Source of the DNA: Angiostrongylus vasorum | Lineage: Eukaryota; Nematoda; Chromadorea; Rhabditida; Metastrongylidae | DNA: 64,000 nt | NCBI GenBank assembly: GCA_018806985.1 | Contig: JADANN010000424.1 | Span: forward strand, 1,355,001-1,419,000 | Direction of reading: 5' to 3' | Shown here: piece by piece, positions 63,735-64,000 of the stretch | Layout: each line of letters begins with the position of its first letter | Numbering within the stretch: position 1 is the first letter of the stretch | The notes under the pieces: model-generated | What the model saw: the letters and a program-made list of their open reading frames with translations, nothing else | What the model was told of the DNA's origin: nothing | Database searches by the model: none | Program-made: the position numbers and the translations under genes

Positions 63735-64000
63735 AACGCTAACCAAAATGACGCTGAGATATCTGCAGAACTCTGGACCAAGGTGTCTGCGGTGGGGATC
63801 AAGCATGTTATTATTTTTTCCAGGGTTAACGCGGTCACCACCACACCATGGAGACCCTTCTTTCGCATTTCTCTCAACCATGTTTTATACGTTCTAACAG
63901 CTGGTGAACGCCTTAGCCCGGAAAGGGTAAAGCGTGTTCGATCCCTACAGAATACGCCTGCGATACTGAGTTTTGCAAATATCTCAGCATCATTGTAGTT
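63735..64000. repeat. Foldback element (FB copy 10), runs off the window
   Basis: Left arm AATGACGCTGAGATATCTGC...CTCTGGACCAAGG...GCGGTGGGGATCAAGC...CACCACACCATGG, then the right arm GGTGAACGCCTTAGCCCGGA, GTGTTCGATCCCTACAG, GAGTTTTGCAAATATCTCAG, CATCATTGTAGTT at the window edge. The central core is missing. Confidence 0.75.

Noticed and set aside
1..64000. CRISPR arrays, prokaryotic operons, rRNA genes, telomeric repeats
   Set aside because: None of the expected signatures was seen; the DNA is clearly eukaryotic nuclear.

Overview
This is nuclear DNA from a nematode, most likely a clade V parasite of the hookworm/strongylid type. The evidence is AT-rich DNA with short exons, TTTCAG-type acceptors, 60-100 nt introns beside multi-kilobase ones, a trans-splice-like TTTTTCAG directly before a start codon, and RTE, Penelope-like and mariner relics of the kind common in strongylid genomes. 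There are no operons, Shine-Dalgarno sites or CRISPR arrays. The species call is inference. Two host genes can be reconstructed exon by exon; neither forms one open reading frame. First, on the + strand (8666-25409), eight exons join into a SH3BGR-family protein of about 303 residues: a thioredoxin-fold domain followed by a very long Glu/Asp-rich tail. Its first intron is about 10.6 kb and full of repeats. Second, on the - strand (33051 down to 29331), six short exons join into a UPRT-like (uracil phosphoribosyltransferase family) protein of about 216 residues, starting at a likely splice-leader acceptor and using one GC-AG intron. The two genes converge, and a decayed Penelope-like element fills the gap between them. 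The rest is mostly mobile DNA. Three Penelope-like elements (26.35-29.14, 35.16-38.30, 50.65-51.60 kb, all coding on -) differ in decay: one keeps RT plus GIY-YIG endonuclease, one has lost the endonuclease, one has a TA microsatellite at the catalytic YIDD site. Their terminal repeats, and a second family of inverted-repeat elements (4.4, 17.6, 31.0, 48.1-48.8 kb), carry hammerhead-like motifs. Two lineages of RTE-type LINE relics lie at 38.96-41.47 (-), 47.80-49.52 (+), 52.10-55.49 (-) and 57.45-59.33 kb (+). A 1131-bp mariner with intact ends but a broken transposase sits at 55493-56623. Two short families dominate the remainder: a tRNA-derived SINE (seven good copies plus fragments) and a foldback element with tRNA-like arms (about ten copies, one a ~600-bp palindrome at 45.04-45.66 kb). 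Long TA/TACA microsatellites punctuate the window. Between these lie stretches in which I recognise no gene.
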